Shown piece by piece: positions 1 through 10,577 of a stretch of DNA of 64,000 bases (position 1 is the stretch's first letter; the number at the start of each line of letters is the position of its first letter). The notes under the pieces are model-generated. The model worked only from the letters and a program-made list of their open reading frames with translations. It was not told the origin of the DNA and ran no database searches. The stretch covers positions 1 through 64,000 of the forward strand of contig NZ_PPTT01000002.1 in NCBI RefSeq assembly GCF_003339815.1, in the 5' to 3' direction. Made by a program: the position numbers and the translations under genes. This DNA is from Eggerthella sinensis (GTDB taxonomy: Bacteria; Actinomycetota; Coriobacteriia; Coriobacteriales; Eggerthellaceae).

Positions 1-30
1 GGGGGCAAGGAGCAAGGAGCAAAAGCCCCT

Positions 31-369
31 CTACACTGCCGCTTCCCCTTTCTCACCGGTGCGTATGCGCACCACTTCTTCCACTGGGGAGATGAAGATC
101 TTGCCGTCCCCCACCTCTCCGGTGCGCGCGGTGGCGCGGATGAGGGCCACGAGGGCGTCCACGTCGGCATCGTCTACCACCAGCTCGAACTTCACCTTCG
201 GAATCATGTTGAGCAACACCTCGGTGCCGCGGTAGTACTCCTTCCACCCGTGTTGGTTGCCGCAGCCCTGCACCTGCGAGATGGTCATGCCCGACACGCG
301 CGCGGCGAACAGGGCTTCCTTGAGCGGCTCAAGCTTCTCGGGCCGCACGATGGCCGTGATCTTCTTCAT
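31..369 (-). CDS. glnK: P-II family nitrogen regulatory protein (GlnB/GlnK type)
   Basis: 112-residue P-II signal protein. It starts MKKITAIVRPEKL and carries the PKVKFELVV strand and the C-terminal GKIFISPVEEVVRIRTGE segment typical of the family. P-II trimers sense ATP/ADP and 2-oxoglutarate and block Amt channels through the T-loop. It lies 13 bp downstream of amt on the same strand, the usual amt-glnK pair, so it should gate that transporter. The ATG at 369 is chosen because GAGAGGAG precedes it; an upstream in-frame start lacks support. Odd point: the T-loop reads KEYYRGTEVLLN, so the residue at the classical modified Tyr51 is Val. Uridylylation or adenylylation at that site is therefore not possible. 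A GGGGC/GCCCC inverted repeat with a long loop lies just downstream at 1-30. Confidence 0.93.
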   Translation of the reverse strand: MKKITAIVRPEKLEPLKEALFAARVSGMTISQVQGCGNQHGWKEYYRGTEVLLNMIPKVKFELVVDDADVDALVALIRATARTGEVGDGKIFISPVEEVVRIRTGEKGEAAV

Positions 370-382
370 CCAAACGCTCCTC

Positions 383-1657
383 TCAGTCCAGGCCCACGTA
401 GGCGGGATACGCGCTCTCGCCATGCACGGCCACGTCGAGGCCCTGAGCCTCCTCTTCCTCGCTCACGCGCAGGCTGCCCCTGAAGCACGCCCGCACGATC
501 GCACCCAGCACGAGACCGGCCACGCTCACGAACGCCACGGTGACCAGGATGCCCAGCACCTGCGCGCCCAGCAGCGCAGGGTCGCCCGTGTAGAACAGGC
601 CGCCAGAGTCGGTCCACGACAGCTCGGGCACGCAGAACAGGCCGGTCAAGATGCCGCCCGTCACGCCGCCGACCGCATGGCATCCGAACGCGTCAAGCGC
701 GTCGTCGTAGCCGATCTTCACCTTGAGCAGCGAGATGGCGCCGTAGCACACGGGCGACACGATGAGCCCCATCACCACCGCGGCCCACGGTTCCACGAAC
801 CCTGCAGCCGGCGTGATAACCACGAGTCCCGCCACAAGACCGGTAGCCGCACCCACGAGCGTGGCCTTGCCCACGCGCACACGCTCGACCACCATCCAGG
901 ACAGCAGGCCCGCCGCCGAAGCCGCCACGGTGTTGAGCAGCGCGAGCGCCGCCACGCCGTCGGGGGCGAATTCCGAGCCCGCGTTGAACCCGAACCAGCC
1001 GAACCACAACAACGCCGCGCCCAGCGCCACGAACGGCACGTTGTGCGGGCGATAGCTCAGCACCGCGAAGCCGCGGCGCTTCCCCAGCAGCAGGCACAGG
1101 ACGAGGCCCGTGAGGCCCGAGCTGATGTGCACCACGTCGCCGCCAGCGAAGTCGAGCGCACCGATCACATCGCCGATGAGGCTGCCCTCGCCGCCCCACA
1201 CCATGTGCGCGAGCGGCGCGTACACTGCCATCACCCACGCCGTCAGGAACAGGCACAGCGCGCCGAACTTCATGCGCCCCGCCACCGCGCCCGTGATGAT
1301 GGCGGCCGTGATCATGGCGAACGCCGCCTGAAACACGACGTCGGCCAGCACGGGGTACGCGTCGTGGCTCAGCGCTTCGGGAGCCTCGCTCGTCATGGCG
1401 GCCACGAGGCCCTGCAATCCCAGCTGATCGAAGCCTCCGAAGAACGGAAGGGAGCCGTCGCCGCCGTACGCGAACGACCATCCGGCCACCACCCACACCA
1501 CGCCCACGATGCCGAGCGCGGCGAACGTCATGATCATCGTGTTCACCACGTTCTTGCGTCGCGACAGGCCCCCGTAGAAAAACGCGAGCCCCGGCGTCAT
1601 CAGCAGCACGAGCATCGCGCACCCCAGCATGAACGCGGTTGTTCCGGCGTCAACCAT
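383..1657 (-). CDS. amt: Ammonium transporter, Amt family
   Basis: 424-residue inner-membrane ammonium channel with about 11 hydrophobic spans. Family hallmarks visible are the N-terminal MLVLLMTPGLAFFYGGL segment, the DFAGGDVVHISSGLTG stretch (conserved Asp and first pore His) and FGCHAVGGVTGG (second pore His). It imports ammonium and is normally blocked by the P-II protein encoded directly downstream. Start choice: AGGAGG sits 9 nt before the ATG at 1657 but only 3 nt before an upstream in-frame ATG at 1663, so 1657 is preferred; using 1663 would add two residues. It is divergent from the GNAT gene. I could not define its promoter with confidence. Confidence 0.95.
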   Translation of the reverse strand: MVDAGTTAFMLGCAMLVLLMTPGLAFFYGGLSRRKNVVNTMIMTFAALGIVGVVWVVAGWSFAYGGDGSLPFFGGFDQLGLQGLVAAMTSEAPEALSHDAYPVLADVVFQAAFAMITAAIITGAVAGRMKFGALCLFLTAWVMAVYAPLAHMVWGGEGSLIGDVIGALDFAGGDVVHISSGLTGLVLCLLLGKRRGFAVLSYRPHNVPFVALGAALLWFGWFGFNAGSEFAPDGVAALALLNTVAASAAGLLSWMVVERVRVGKATLVGAATGLVAGLVVITPAAGFVEPWAAVVMGLIVSPVCYGAISLLKVKIGYDDALDAFGCHAVGGVTGGILTGLFCVPELSWTDSGGLFYTGDPALLGAQVLGILVTVAFVSVAGLVLGAIVRACFRGSLRVSEEEEAQGLDVAVHGESAYPAYVGLD

Positions 1658-1795
1658 ACGCATCTACCTCCTTCGATCGTTGCCCATTCCGTTGGGATCG
1701 CCCCGATGATGCCACGATATGCGCAGGTGAACGGCCATACCGCTCAGAGTTAACACGTCGAAAAAGGACTGGTAACAAACTCGAAGCGCACACGT

Positions 1796-1801
1796 TACAA
1801 T
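1796..1801 (+). promoter_or_regulatory. Candidate -10 element for the GNAT gene
   Basis: TACAAT lies 32 bp before the GNAT start codon on the plus strand. The -35 region is weak (TAACAA-like, about 17 bp upstream). It fits a short leader carrying the AAAGG ribosome site. Position and -10 match only; no other support. Confidence 0.35.
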
Positions 1802-1833
1802 AGGAGGGTTCGCACGATTGAAAGGTATCCGCC

Positions 1834-2361
1834 ATGAGCATCGCATTCGACCCCATCGAAACCGACGACGACCGCGCGCGCCTTGCCGCGCTCGCCGACG
1901 AAATCTGGCACGAGTACTGGCCCGCCCTCATCGGCCCCGAGCAGACCGACTACATGGTGGCGAGCTTCCAGAGCCTCGAAGCCATCGAGCGCGACATGCG
2001 CGAACACGCCTACGAATACTGGTTCATGCGCGCGGAAGACGGCGGGCGCATCGTGGGCTACACGGGCGGCCATGCCGAGCCCGAGACGAACCGCTTCTTC
2101 ATCTCGAAGGTGTACCTGCTGGCCGACGAGCGCGGCAAGGGGTTCGCGTCGAAGGCCATCGCGTTCTACGAGCGGCTTTGCCGCGAGCGCGGGTTCGAAG
2201 CGATGTATCTCACGGTGAACAAGCACAACGACCTGGGTATTCGCGCGTACCTGGGCAAGGGGTTCCAAACCATCGACGCGGTTGAGACCGATATCGGCAA
2301 CGGCTTCATCATGGACGACTACATCATGGAGAAGCGAGTTGATCCTCAACCCCTGGTTTAA
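1834..2361 (+). CDS. GNAT family N-acetyltransferase
   Basis: 175-residue cytoplasmic acetyltransferase of the GNAT fold, transferring acetyl from acetyl-CoA to an unknown amine. The central strand plus loop reads FFISKVYLLADERGKGFASKAI, where R-G-K-G-F is the acetyl-CoA pyrophosphate-binding motif. The C-terminal part, YLTVNKHNDLGIRAYLGKGF, is the usual motif B segment of this family. Length is typical. AAAGG precedes the ATG. It is a single-gene unit between divergent amt and the DUF1508-type gene. The substrate cannot be inferred from sequence or neighbours. Confidence 0.88.
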   Translation: MSIAFDPIETDDDRARLAALADEIWHEYWPALIGPEQTDYMVASFQSLEAIERDMREHAYEYWFMRAEDGGRIVGYTGGHAEPETNRFFISKVYLLADERGKGFASKAIAFYERLCRERGFEAMYLTVNKHNDLGIRAYLGKGFQTIDAVETDIGNGFIMDDYIMEKRVDPQPLV

Positions 2362-2437
2362 TCGCTTGAGCTGGCACGATCGAGGTTACCCGGCGGTGTA
2401 TGATCGTCGCACCAACTAAGAGAAAGGGTGCGGTCGT

Positions 2438-2614
2438 ATGGGAAAGTTCGTGATCAAGACCACCGATTCGGGGTGCCATTTCGTCCTGAAAGCCGACAAC
2501 GGCGAAGTCATCGCCACGTCGCAGGTGTACAAGTCCAAGGAATCCTGCAAGAAGGGCATCGAGAGCGTCAAGAAGAACGCCCCCGAAGCCGACGTGGTGG
2601 AAGAGGAAGCGTAA
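2438..2614 (+). CDS. Small DUF1508 (YegP-like) family protein
   Basis: 58-residue protein, starting MGKFVIKTTDSGCHFVLKAD and continuing with a second strand pair NGEVIATSQVYKSKESCKKG. This is the pattern of the DUF1508/YegP fold: a short beta-sheet plus helix unit (F-V-L-K-A-x-N-G-E-x-I-A-x-S-x-x-Y-x-s-k-x-x-C-x-x-G-I-x-S-V-k-x-n-A). Family members are small, of unresolved function, often one or two units long; this has one unit. GAAAGG lies 9 nt before the ATG. It is followed by a long hairpin at 2645-2707 and converges on the phosphate transporter gene. Confidence 0.82.
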   Translation: MGKFVIKTTDSGCHFVLKADNGEVIATSQVYKSKESCKKGIESVKKNAPEADVVEEEA

Positions 2615-2644
2615 GCCGTCCCTCGCCTCACCACCGCGCTTATT

Positions 2645-2707
2645 CCCCATCTTCGCTCCGAAAACACGCCTCAGCGCACGTGGCGTGTTTTCGGAGCGAA
2701 GATGGGG
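2645..2707 (+). terminator. Very long perfect hairpin terminator between convergent genes
   Basis: The left arm (2645-2670) and right arm (2682-2707) are perfectly complementary over 26 bp around an 11-nt loop, followed on the plus strand by TTTCTTTT. It sits between the convergent DUF1508-type gene and the PiT gene, 10 bp from the PiT stop, so it probably ends transcription from the plus strand and may also act on the minus strand. The stem is about twice the usual length for an intrinsic terminator. Confidence 0.85.
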
Positions 2708-2717
2708 TTTCTTTTCC

Positions 2718-3770
2718 CTAGAAGAACATCAAGAACAAATGCGTGAAGGCGAACGCTAGCAAGCCGCAGCCGGGGAAGGTGAGGACCCAGGTGAACACCA
2801 TGCGTCCGGCAAGGCCCCATTTCACCGTGCGCAGGCTCTTCTCAGCGCCGACGCCCATGATGGCGGTGGTTTTCGTGTGCGTCGTGGACACGGGCATGCC
2901 GGTGAACGTGGCAAGGCCGATGCAGAAACAAGCCGACAGGCACGCGGCGAAGCCCTGATACTGCTCCATCTTCACCATGTTCATGCCCACCGACTTGATG
3001 ATCTTCTTGCCGCCCACGGCCGTGCCGAGCGCCATGGTAGCCGACACGAGGATGATGAGCCAGAAGGGGAATTCGACGTTCGCGTCCACCGCCCCGCTCA
3101 TGCCGATCATGATGCCCAGCATGCACAGCGAGAGGAACTTCTGGCCGTCCTGCGCGCCGTGCAGCACGGCCACGCCGGCGCCCGAGATGATCTGCGCCCA
3201 CTTGAAGAAGGAGTTGGCCTTCGCGCGGCTGGCGCGCCAACACAGCTTCTTGATGAGCCTCGTGAACAGCCAGCCGGTGCCGAATCCCAAAAACGTGGAA
3301 ATAACCAGACCGTAGATGACCTTCATCCACTCGTCGCCGTTCACGCCGGCCAGGCCGCCCTGCAGCGCGATGGCCGCGCCGGTGATGCCCGCGATGAGCG
3401 AATGGCTTTGCGACGTGGGAATGCCGAAGTACCACGCCGTCACGCCCCACACGATGATGGCCACCATCGCCGCGGCAAGCGCCACGAGCGCAGCATGGTT
3501 GTCGCCTCCGAAATCGACCATCTTGAAGATGGTGAGGGCCACCGCCGACGAGACCATCGTGATGGCGGCGAGGCCCACGAAGTTGCATACCGCCGCCATG
3601 GCGATGGCCGGCCCCGGCCGCATGGCCTTCGTCCCCACCACGGTGGCAATGGCGTTGGGAGCGTCGGTGGCGCCGTTCACCACGGTCGCGCCCAACGTCA
3701 GCACGACGATGATGGCAAGAACAGGATCCCCGATGAACGCTGCGGCGAACGCCCCTAAATCATAGCCCAT
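2718..3770 (-). CDS. pit: Inorganic phosphate transporter, PiT family
   Basis: 350-residue polytopic membrane protein of the PiT family, low-affinity cation-coupled phosphate (or metal-phosphate) uptake. Two inverted family signatures are visible: the N-terminal NGATDAPNAIATVVGTKAM (GANDVANA-type) with GIPTSQSHSLIAG, and the C-terminal TGMPVSTTHTKTTAIMGVG. Length is at the short end of the family. The ATG at 3770 is preceded by AAGGGGAG. It is monocistronic and convergent with the upstream plus-strand genes. It complements the high-affinity Pst system at 35-41 kb. No PhoU-like or DUF47 partner lies beside it, although PiT genes often have one. Confidence 0.92.
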   Translation of the reverse strand: MGYDLGAFAAAFIGDPVLAIIVVLTLGATVVNGATDAPNAIATVVGTKAMRPGPAIAMAAVCNFVGLAAITMVSSAVALTIFKMVDFGGDNHAALVALAAAMVAIIVWGVTAWYFGIPTSQSHSLIAGITGAAIALQGGLAGVNGDEWMKVIYGLVISTFLGFGTGWLFTRLIKKLCWRASRAKANSFFKWAQIISGAGVAVLHGAQDGQKFLSLCMLGIMIGMSGAVDANVEFPFWLIILVSATMALGTAVGGKKIIKSVGMNMVKMEQYQGFAACLSACFCIGLATFTGMPVSTTHTKTTAIMGVGAEKSLRTVKWGLAGRMVFTWVLTFPGCGLLAFAFTHLFLMFF

Positions 3771-3954
3771 GCCGCTCCCCTTCCGTCAGGGGTGCGCACG
3801 CGCTTGCGGTTGCTTTCAACTGCCGTCCCTTTCCGTTACCAAACAAGACAAAGCACTCGGAGCCATGATAGAGATACATTGTCAGGATTGGGCAACGAAA
3901 AGATCAAGTTTAGGTAAAATCGCTCGTCGAACGCGTATATCGGGCGCGGCGAAT

Positions 3955-3993
3955 GTAAAGAAAAGCGCCGACCGCGGCAGGCGGACGGCGCTT
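3955..3993 (-). terminator. Intrinsic terminator downstream of dxs
   Basis: AAGCGCCG (3963-3970) pairs with CGGCGCTT (3986-3993), with inner CCGC/GCGG pairing. Reading the minus strand it is followed by a T-rich TTTTCTTTAC tail, placed about 25 bp after the dxs stop. A second small hairpin (CTTCAAC/GTTGAAG) lies between it and the stop codon. Confidence 0.75.
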
Positions 3994-4016
3994 CAACAAC
4001 ACGTTGAAGAAGGCGG

Positions 4017-5894
4017 TTAGCGTCCGAGACGCTCCCGCACCAACGCGGCAATACCCTCGGCATCGAGGCCCAAATCGTGCAGCAGATGATCGGTCTTGCC
4101 CTGCGGCACGAACCGGTCGGGAACGCCGAGCGTGAGCGTGGGGACGATGCGACCCTGACGCGCCAGTTCGCCGATCACGCCCTCGCCCACGCCGCCGGAG
4201 AGGATGCCGCCCTCGACGGTGACCACGAGCTTCGTCTCGGCCGCGCGGGCGATAGCCTCGGCGTCGAGCGGCTTGACCCAGCGCATGTCCACCACGCGCG
4301 CGTCGATGCCATCGAGCGCCAGCAACGCCGCAGCGCCCTTCGCCCGCGACACCATGCGCCCGAATGCGAGGATGGCCACGTCGTCGCCTTCGCGCACCAC
4401 GCGCGCCTTGCCCTCGTCGAGCGTCTGCGCAACCTCGGGCAGCGCCACGCCTTCGGCCGCACCGCGCGGATAGCGGATGGCGAAGGGGCCACCCAGCTCG
4501 AGCGCCGTGTGCAGCGCGTGGACGAGCTCGGCTTCGTCGGACGGCGCGAGCACCCGCATATTCGGGATCATGCGCATGTACGCGAGGTCGAATATGCCGT
4601 GGTGCGTAGGCCCGTCCTCGCCCACGATGCCGGCGCGGTCGATGGCGAACACCACGTCGAGATCCGGAAGCGCGTTGTTGATGATGACCTGGTCGAACGC
4701 ACGCTGCAAGAACGTGGAGTAGATGGCCACCACCGGCTTCTTGCCGCCGAGGGCCAACCCGCTTGCCAGGCCCACCGCGTGTTCCTCGGCGATGCCGGCG
4801 TCCACGAAGCGGTCGGGGAATTCCTCGGCGTACGCGTCGAGGCCCGTGCCGCCCTTCATGGCGGCCGTGATGGCCACGATGCGCTCGTCGCGCCGCGCCT
4901 CGGCGGCCAGCGCCTTGCCGAACACGCTCGTGTACGACGGAGCCGACGCGGGCTTCTTCTTCACCTCGCCCGTGGCGATGTCGAACGGCGCAATGCCGTG
5001 GAACTTCTCGGGGTTCTCCACCGCGGGCGCGTACCCGGCGCCCTTGCGCGTGACCACGTGCACGAGCACGGGCACGTCGGTGGACAGCACGGTTGCCAAC
5101 GTCTCCTTGAGCAGCCCGATGTCGTGGCCGTCGATGGGTGCCGTACACAGGATGCCCAGCTGTTCGAAAATCATCGAACGCGGAATGACGAACTGCTTCA
5201 TCGATTCCTTCATGTTGCGTCCGAAGTTCGCCAACGCGGTGCCGAGGGCGCCACTGCTCTCAAGCACCTCCTGCACGGAGTCGCGCGTTTGGCGGTACTG
5301 CGTGGAAGCGCGCATGTAGCCGAGATGCTTCATGAGCGCACCCACGTTGCGCGAGATGGACATCTCGTTGTCGTTGAGGATGATCACCATGGGTGTCTGC
5401 GCCTGACCGATGTGATTGAGCGCCTCGAAGGCCATGCCGCCCGAGAGGGCCGCATCGCCGATGACGGCCACGATCTTCTCGTCGCCGCCCGACAGGTCGC
5501 GCGCTTCGGCCAAACCGAGCGCCACCGACAGCGAGTCGGACGCGTGGCCGGACGGGTGCACGTCGAAGGGGCTCTCGTCGGGCTTCGGGAAGCCGGACAG
5601 GCCGCCGTAGGTGCGCAGTGTGGAGAAGTCGTCGAGACGACCGGTGATCAACTTGTGCGCGTAGGCCTGATGGCCCACGTCGAACACGATTTTGTCGTGC
5701 GGGCAATCGAGCATGCTGTGCACGGCCAGGATGATTTCCACCGCACCGAGCGAGGAGGCCACGTGTCCGCCCGTCTCGGACGCAACGGTGACGATCTCCT
5801 CGCGCACTTCCTGCGCCAGAATGGAAAGCTCCTCGTTCGTGAGCAGCTTGAGGTCGGCGGGCGATGACACCATATCGAGAATACGCGTATCCAT
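4017..5894 (-). CDS. dxs: 1-deoxy-D-xylulose-5-phosphate synthase
   Basis: 625-residue thiamine-diphosphate enzyme that condenses pyruvate with glyceraldehyde 3-phosphate, the first step of the MEP isoprenoid pathway. Seen in order: GGHVASSLGAVE, the DVGHQAYAHKLITGR segment, the ThDP/Mg region GDAALSGGMAFEALNHIG with LNDNEMSIS, the transketolase-type pyrimidine domain from GIAEEHAVGLASGLAL, and the C-terminal domain with GGVGEGVIGELAR. Length matches the family. The ATG at 5894 is preferred over 5900 because AGGA lies 5 nt upstream of it. It is the last gene of the nusB-xseB-dxs run, 18 bp after xseB, and is followed by a terminator. Confidence 0.97.
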   Translation of the reverse strand: MDTRILDMVSSPADLKLLTNEELSILAQEVREEIVTVASETGGHVASSLGAVEIILAVHSMLDCPHDKIVFDVGHQAYAHKLITGRLDDFSTLRTYGGLSGFPKPDESPFDVHPSGHASDSLSVALGLAEARDLSGGDEKIVAVIGDAALSGGMAFEALNHIGQAQTPMVIILNDNEMSISRNVGALMKHLGYMRASTQYRQTRDSVQEVLESSGALGTALANFGRNMKESMKQFVIPRSMIFEQLGILCTAPIDGHDIGLLKETLATVLSTDVPVLVHVVTRKGAGYAPAVENPEKFHGIAPFDIATGEVKKKPASAPSYTSVFGKALAAEARRDERIVAITAAMKGGTGLDAYAEEFPDRFVDAGIAEEHAVGLASGLALGGKKPVVAIYSTFLQRAFDQVIINNALPDLDVVFAIDRAGIVGEDGPTHHGIFDLAYMRMIPNMRVLAPSDEAELVHALHTALELGGPFAIRYPRGAAEGVALPEVAQTLDEGKARVVREGDDVAILAFGRMVSRAKGAAALLALDGIDARVVDMRWVKPLDAEAIARAAETKLVVTVEGGILSGGVGEGVIGELARQGRIVPTLTLGVPDRFVPQGKTDHLLHDLGLDAEGIAALVRERLGR

Positions 5895-5912
5895 ATGCAT
5901 CCTAACCAGGGG

Positions 5913-6173
5913 CTACGCCGAAACCGGCGCGCCCGCCTCCTCGGCAGACTCCGCGTCGGAGGAAACGTCCGACTCCTCGTCCGCGTCCTCGGCGCCATGC
6001 TGCGCTTCGATATTGTCTTCAAGCAGGTCGCTCGCGCGAAGCCCCAGGCCCACCGCTTCCTCGTAGAGGGCGAGGGCGTCGTCGAGCGCGAGATTGTCGT
6101 CACCCACGGCGTCGACAATCTCGTCGAGCCGCGCCTTCACCGACTCGAAGCTATCGTAAGATTCAAGCGCCAT
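5913..6173 (-). CDS. xseB: Exodeoxyribonuclease VII small subunit
   Basis: 86-residue XseB-type protein. The core SFESVKARLDEIVDAV followed by LALDDALALYEEAVGLG matches the helical hairpin of the family (typical pattern: ydsFEeAlarLEeIV...LsLeesLalYErGvaL). The C-terminus is an acidic low-complexity tail. The ATG at 6173 gives the usual length and overlaps the end of nusB by 11 bp, suggesting translational coupling; no clear ribosome site is present, and longer starts would extend further into nusB. XseB needs the large subunit XseA for nuclease activity, and no xseA is present in this window. Confidence 0.82.
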   Translation of the reverse strand: MALESYDSFESVKARLDEIVDAVGDDNLALDDALALYEEAVGLGLRASDLLEDNIEAQHGAEDADEESDVSSDAESAEEAGAPVSA

Positions 6174-6711
6174 GAGCAGACTCGCAATCGGAAGCGGCTC
6201 CCCCATCTTGCGCTGCGCAGGGGGCTTCCGGGTCGCACGCCTCATCCGCGGCGCAAGGGGTGGGGCTCGGGACGGCAGGGTCTGCGTCCGCTTCCCCCTC
6301 GAGCATCTTGGCTATCCTACCGAGCACGCCGTTGACGAATCGATGCGATTCGTCTTCGCCGCCGAAGTCTTTCGCCAGCTCAACGGCCTCGTTGATGGTC
6401 ACCGAGGTGGGCACGTCGTCGACGTACATCATCTCGAAGGTGGCCAGGCGCAGGATGGAGCGGTCCACGATGGGCATGCGGGCGAGCGACCAGTTTTCCG
6501 ACGTCGCCGCCAGATGGTCGTCGATTGCGCAGCGGTGCGATTCCACGCCGAGCACAAGCTTCAGCGCGTACTCGGGCAGCGGACCGTCTTCCTCAAGACG
6601 ACGATTGCCCTCGGCGATGGCCGCGGGCGATTCGTCGGTTATCTCGCTCGTGTAGAGCACCTGGAGCGCCGCACGGCGCGCGCTTGTTCGTTCATGTCGT
6701 TTTGCAGCCAT
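6163..6711 (-). CDS. nusB: Transcription antitermination factor NusB
   Basis: 182-residue RNA-binding NusB protein, part of the rRNA antitermination complex with NusE (S10). The N-terminus MAAKRHERTSARRAALQVLY and the C-terminal half (MPIVDRSILRLATFEMMY, then VTINEAVELAKDFGGEDESHRFVNGVLG) carry the family core. About 40 residues of Ala/Asp/Cys-rich extension follow the usual end near residue 140. The gene sits between asp23 and xseB, its standard position. The ATG at 6711 is preceded only by a weak GAAAG. Confidence 0.95.
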   Translation of the reverse strand: MAAKRHERTSARRAALQVLYTSEITDESPAAIAEGNRRLEEDGPLPEYALKLVLGVESHRCAIDDHLAATSENWSLARMPIVDRSILRLATFEMMYVDDVPTSVTINEAVELAKDFGGEDESHRFVNGVLGRIAKMLEGEADADPAVPSPTPCAADEACDPEAPCAAQDGGAASDCESAHGA

Positions 6712-6735
6712 ATAAATCTTTCAATGCCTCCGAGC

Positions 6736-7083
6736 CTAGCGGGCGAACTGCATGCCTTCGATGTATACGTCTACGGCACCCACGGGAATGCCCACCTGGC
6801 TGGTCACCGCATCGGAGATCGCCTGGCGAATGTTGGCGGCGAGGTCGGGCAGCACATAGCCGTAGTACACGTCCACGCGAATGGAAATGTGCAGCTTCTC
6901 TTCCTCGTCAACCGTGATATCGATGCCCTGCGTGGACGGCTTGCTGCCGAACACGGAGCGCAGGCCGCTCGTGGAGGACGGGCCGATCGAGGCCACGCCG
7001 TCCACTTCGCCCACCGCAATGGACACGATGGTTTCGACGACGCCCGGCGCAAGCGCCATGCCGTCGACGTTCAAATCTGTCAT
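6736..7083 (-). CDS. Asp23/Gls24 family envelope stress response protein
   Basis: 115-residue Asp23/Gls24-type protein. It contains LAPGVVETIVSIAVGEVDGV and the later VYYGYVLPDLAANIRQAI with VDVYIEGMQF, all typical of the family. The family is associated with envelope stress and membrane-proximal scaffolding; the exact role is not defined. It overlaps the end of accC by 4 bp (ATGA), so translation is coupled. The accC-asp23-nusB order is common in Firmicutes and Actinobacteria, where this paralogue is called YqhY-type; a link to acetyl-CoA carboxylase activity has been proposed for that paralogue. Confidence 0.9.
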   Translation of the reverse strand: MTDLNVDGMALAPGVVETIVSIAVGEVDGVASIGPSSTSGLRSVFGSKPSTQGIDITVDEEEKLHISIRVDVYYGYVLPDLAANIRQAISDAVTSQVGIPVGAVDVYIEGMQFAR

Positions 7084-8431
7084 AGTACATCTCCCATCTG
7101 GGTTTCGATGAAATCGGTGGTCACATCGCCCTCGCAGAACACGGCGTTGTCGAGCACGCGACGATGGAACCCGATCGTGGTCTCGATGCCCTCGATCACG
7201 AACTCGTCGAGCGCACGGCGACCGCGCTGCAGCACCTCCTCGCGATTCGACCCGTACACCACGAGCTTCGCCACAAGCGAGTCGTAGTAGGGCGAGATGC
7301 GGGAACCGGTGCGCACGTAGCTTTCCACGCGCACGCCGGGCCCTGCCGGAGCCTCGAACTTGGTAATGGTGCCCGGGCACGGACGGAAGCCGTGCTTGGG
7401 GTCTTCAGCGTTGATGCGGAACTCCATCGCGTGGCCCATCGGCGAGAACGGCGCACGGTCGGCGCAGCTCATAGGCTCGCCGGACGCGATGCGCAGCTGC
7501 TCCTTGATGATGTCGGTGCCGGTGATCTGCTCGGTCACCGGATGCTCCACCTGCACGCGCGTGTTCATTTCCATGAAGTAGAACGACCCGCGCTCGTCGA
7601 GCAGGAACTCGATGGTGCCCGCGTTCTTGTAGTTCGTGGCGCGCACGGCCTTGATGGCGGCCACGCCCATGGCGCGACGCAGGTCCTCGGTGAGGGCCGG
7701 CGAGGGCGCTTCCTCGATGAGCTTCTGATGGCGGCGCTGCACGGAGCAGTCGCGCTCGCACAGGGCGATGTTGTTGCCGAAGTCGTCGGCCAGCACCTGA
7801 ACTTCCACGTGGCGCGGACGCAGCACGAGCTTCTCGAGGTACACGCCGTCGTTGCCGAACGCGGCACCGGCTTCGGTGCGCGCGGCCTGGTACTGCGCCT
7901 CGAGGTCGGCCGGGTCGTGCACTTCGCGCATGCCCTTGCCGCCGCCGCCTGCCGTGGCCTTGATGAGCACGGGGTAGCCCACGGCGTCGGCGAAGGCCTT
8001 GGCCTCGGCCGCCGTGTCGATGCAGCCGTCCGAACCGGGAACGGTGGGAACGCCGCAGCCCTTCATGGTCTCGCGCGCCGAGCTCTTGTCGCCCATGCGC
8101 TCGATGCACTCGGGCGAGGGGCCGATGAACACGAGATCGTTATCGGCGCAGGCGCGGGCGAAGTCGGCGTTCTCGGCGAGGAAGCCGTAACCGGGATGCA
8201 CGGCCTCGGCGCCGGTCGTCTTCGCGGCCGCGATGATATTCGGGATGACGAGGTAGCTCTTGTTCGCCTGAGCGGGGCCGATGCACACGGCCTCGTCGGC
8301 GTACTGCACGGGATAGGTTTCGGCGTCCTCGGTCGAGTAGACCGCGACCGTCTTCACCCCCAGCTCCCGACAGGCGCGCATGATGCGCAGCGCAACCTCG
8401 CCGCGGTTGGCGATCAGAATCTTGTTAAACA

Positions 8432-8432
<1 letters not shown>
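7080..8432 (-). CDS. accC: Biotin carboxylase (AccC / PycA type)
   Basis: 450-residue ATP-grasp biotin carboxylase, which carboxylates carrier-bound biotin with bicarbonate and ATP. The N-terminus MFNKILIANRGEVALRIMRA, GYGFLAENADFA, KATAGGGGKGMREV (ATP-binding glycine loop), the ERDCSVQRRHQKLIEEAPSP signature and EMNTRVQVEHPVTE are all present. The ATG at 8432 has GGAGA 7 nt upstream and overlaps the TAA of the upstream carboxyltransferase-carrier gene by one base. It probably works on the biotin of that neighbour. No separate accA/accD is in the window, so pyruvate carboxylase A-subunit and acetyl-CoA carboxylase roles are both possible. Confidence 0.94.
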
Positions 8433-10324
<1,892 letters not shown>

Positions 10325-10372
10325 GAACTCACACCCCCTTCGGTTTGCAGTTAGTCAAAGATCGAACCATGA

Positions 10373-10378
10373 ATTATA
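10373..10378 (-). promoter_or_regulatory. Candidate -10 element for the carboxylase-asp23-nusB-dxs run
   Basis: On the minus strand TATAAT ends about 49 bp before the start codon of the carboxyltransferase-carrier gene, giving a leader of roughly 40 nt. The -35 region has no good match. Based on the hexamer and position only. Confidence 0.4.
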
Positions 10379-10577
10379 GAGTAACCCCTCGCCGCACGAG
10401 TCACAACGGAGCAAATTCACCGACAAGCAACAGATTTTGAGCGGCGGGAGGTCACCGAGGGTGCGCGTGCACGAAAACGCGCTAAAAAAGACGGGCAGTT
10501 GTATCCAACCGATTACGGGTCATCAGGCGTGCCGTCGTACCCTTTTCCCCATGGCTGGTCAGAGCAAAAAGGAAGCG

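Noticed and set aside
257-1753. A 498-codon plus-strand frame antisense to amt-glnK, His/Arg-rich
   Set aside because: A shadow of the well-supported amt and glnK genes; no motif, biased composition typical of antisense frames.
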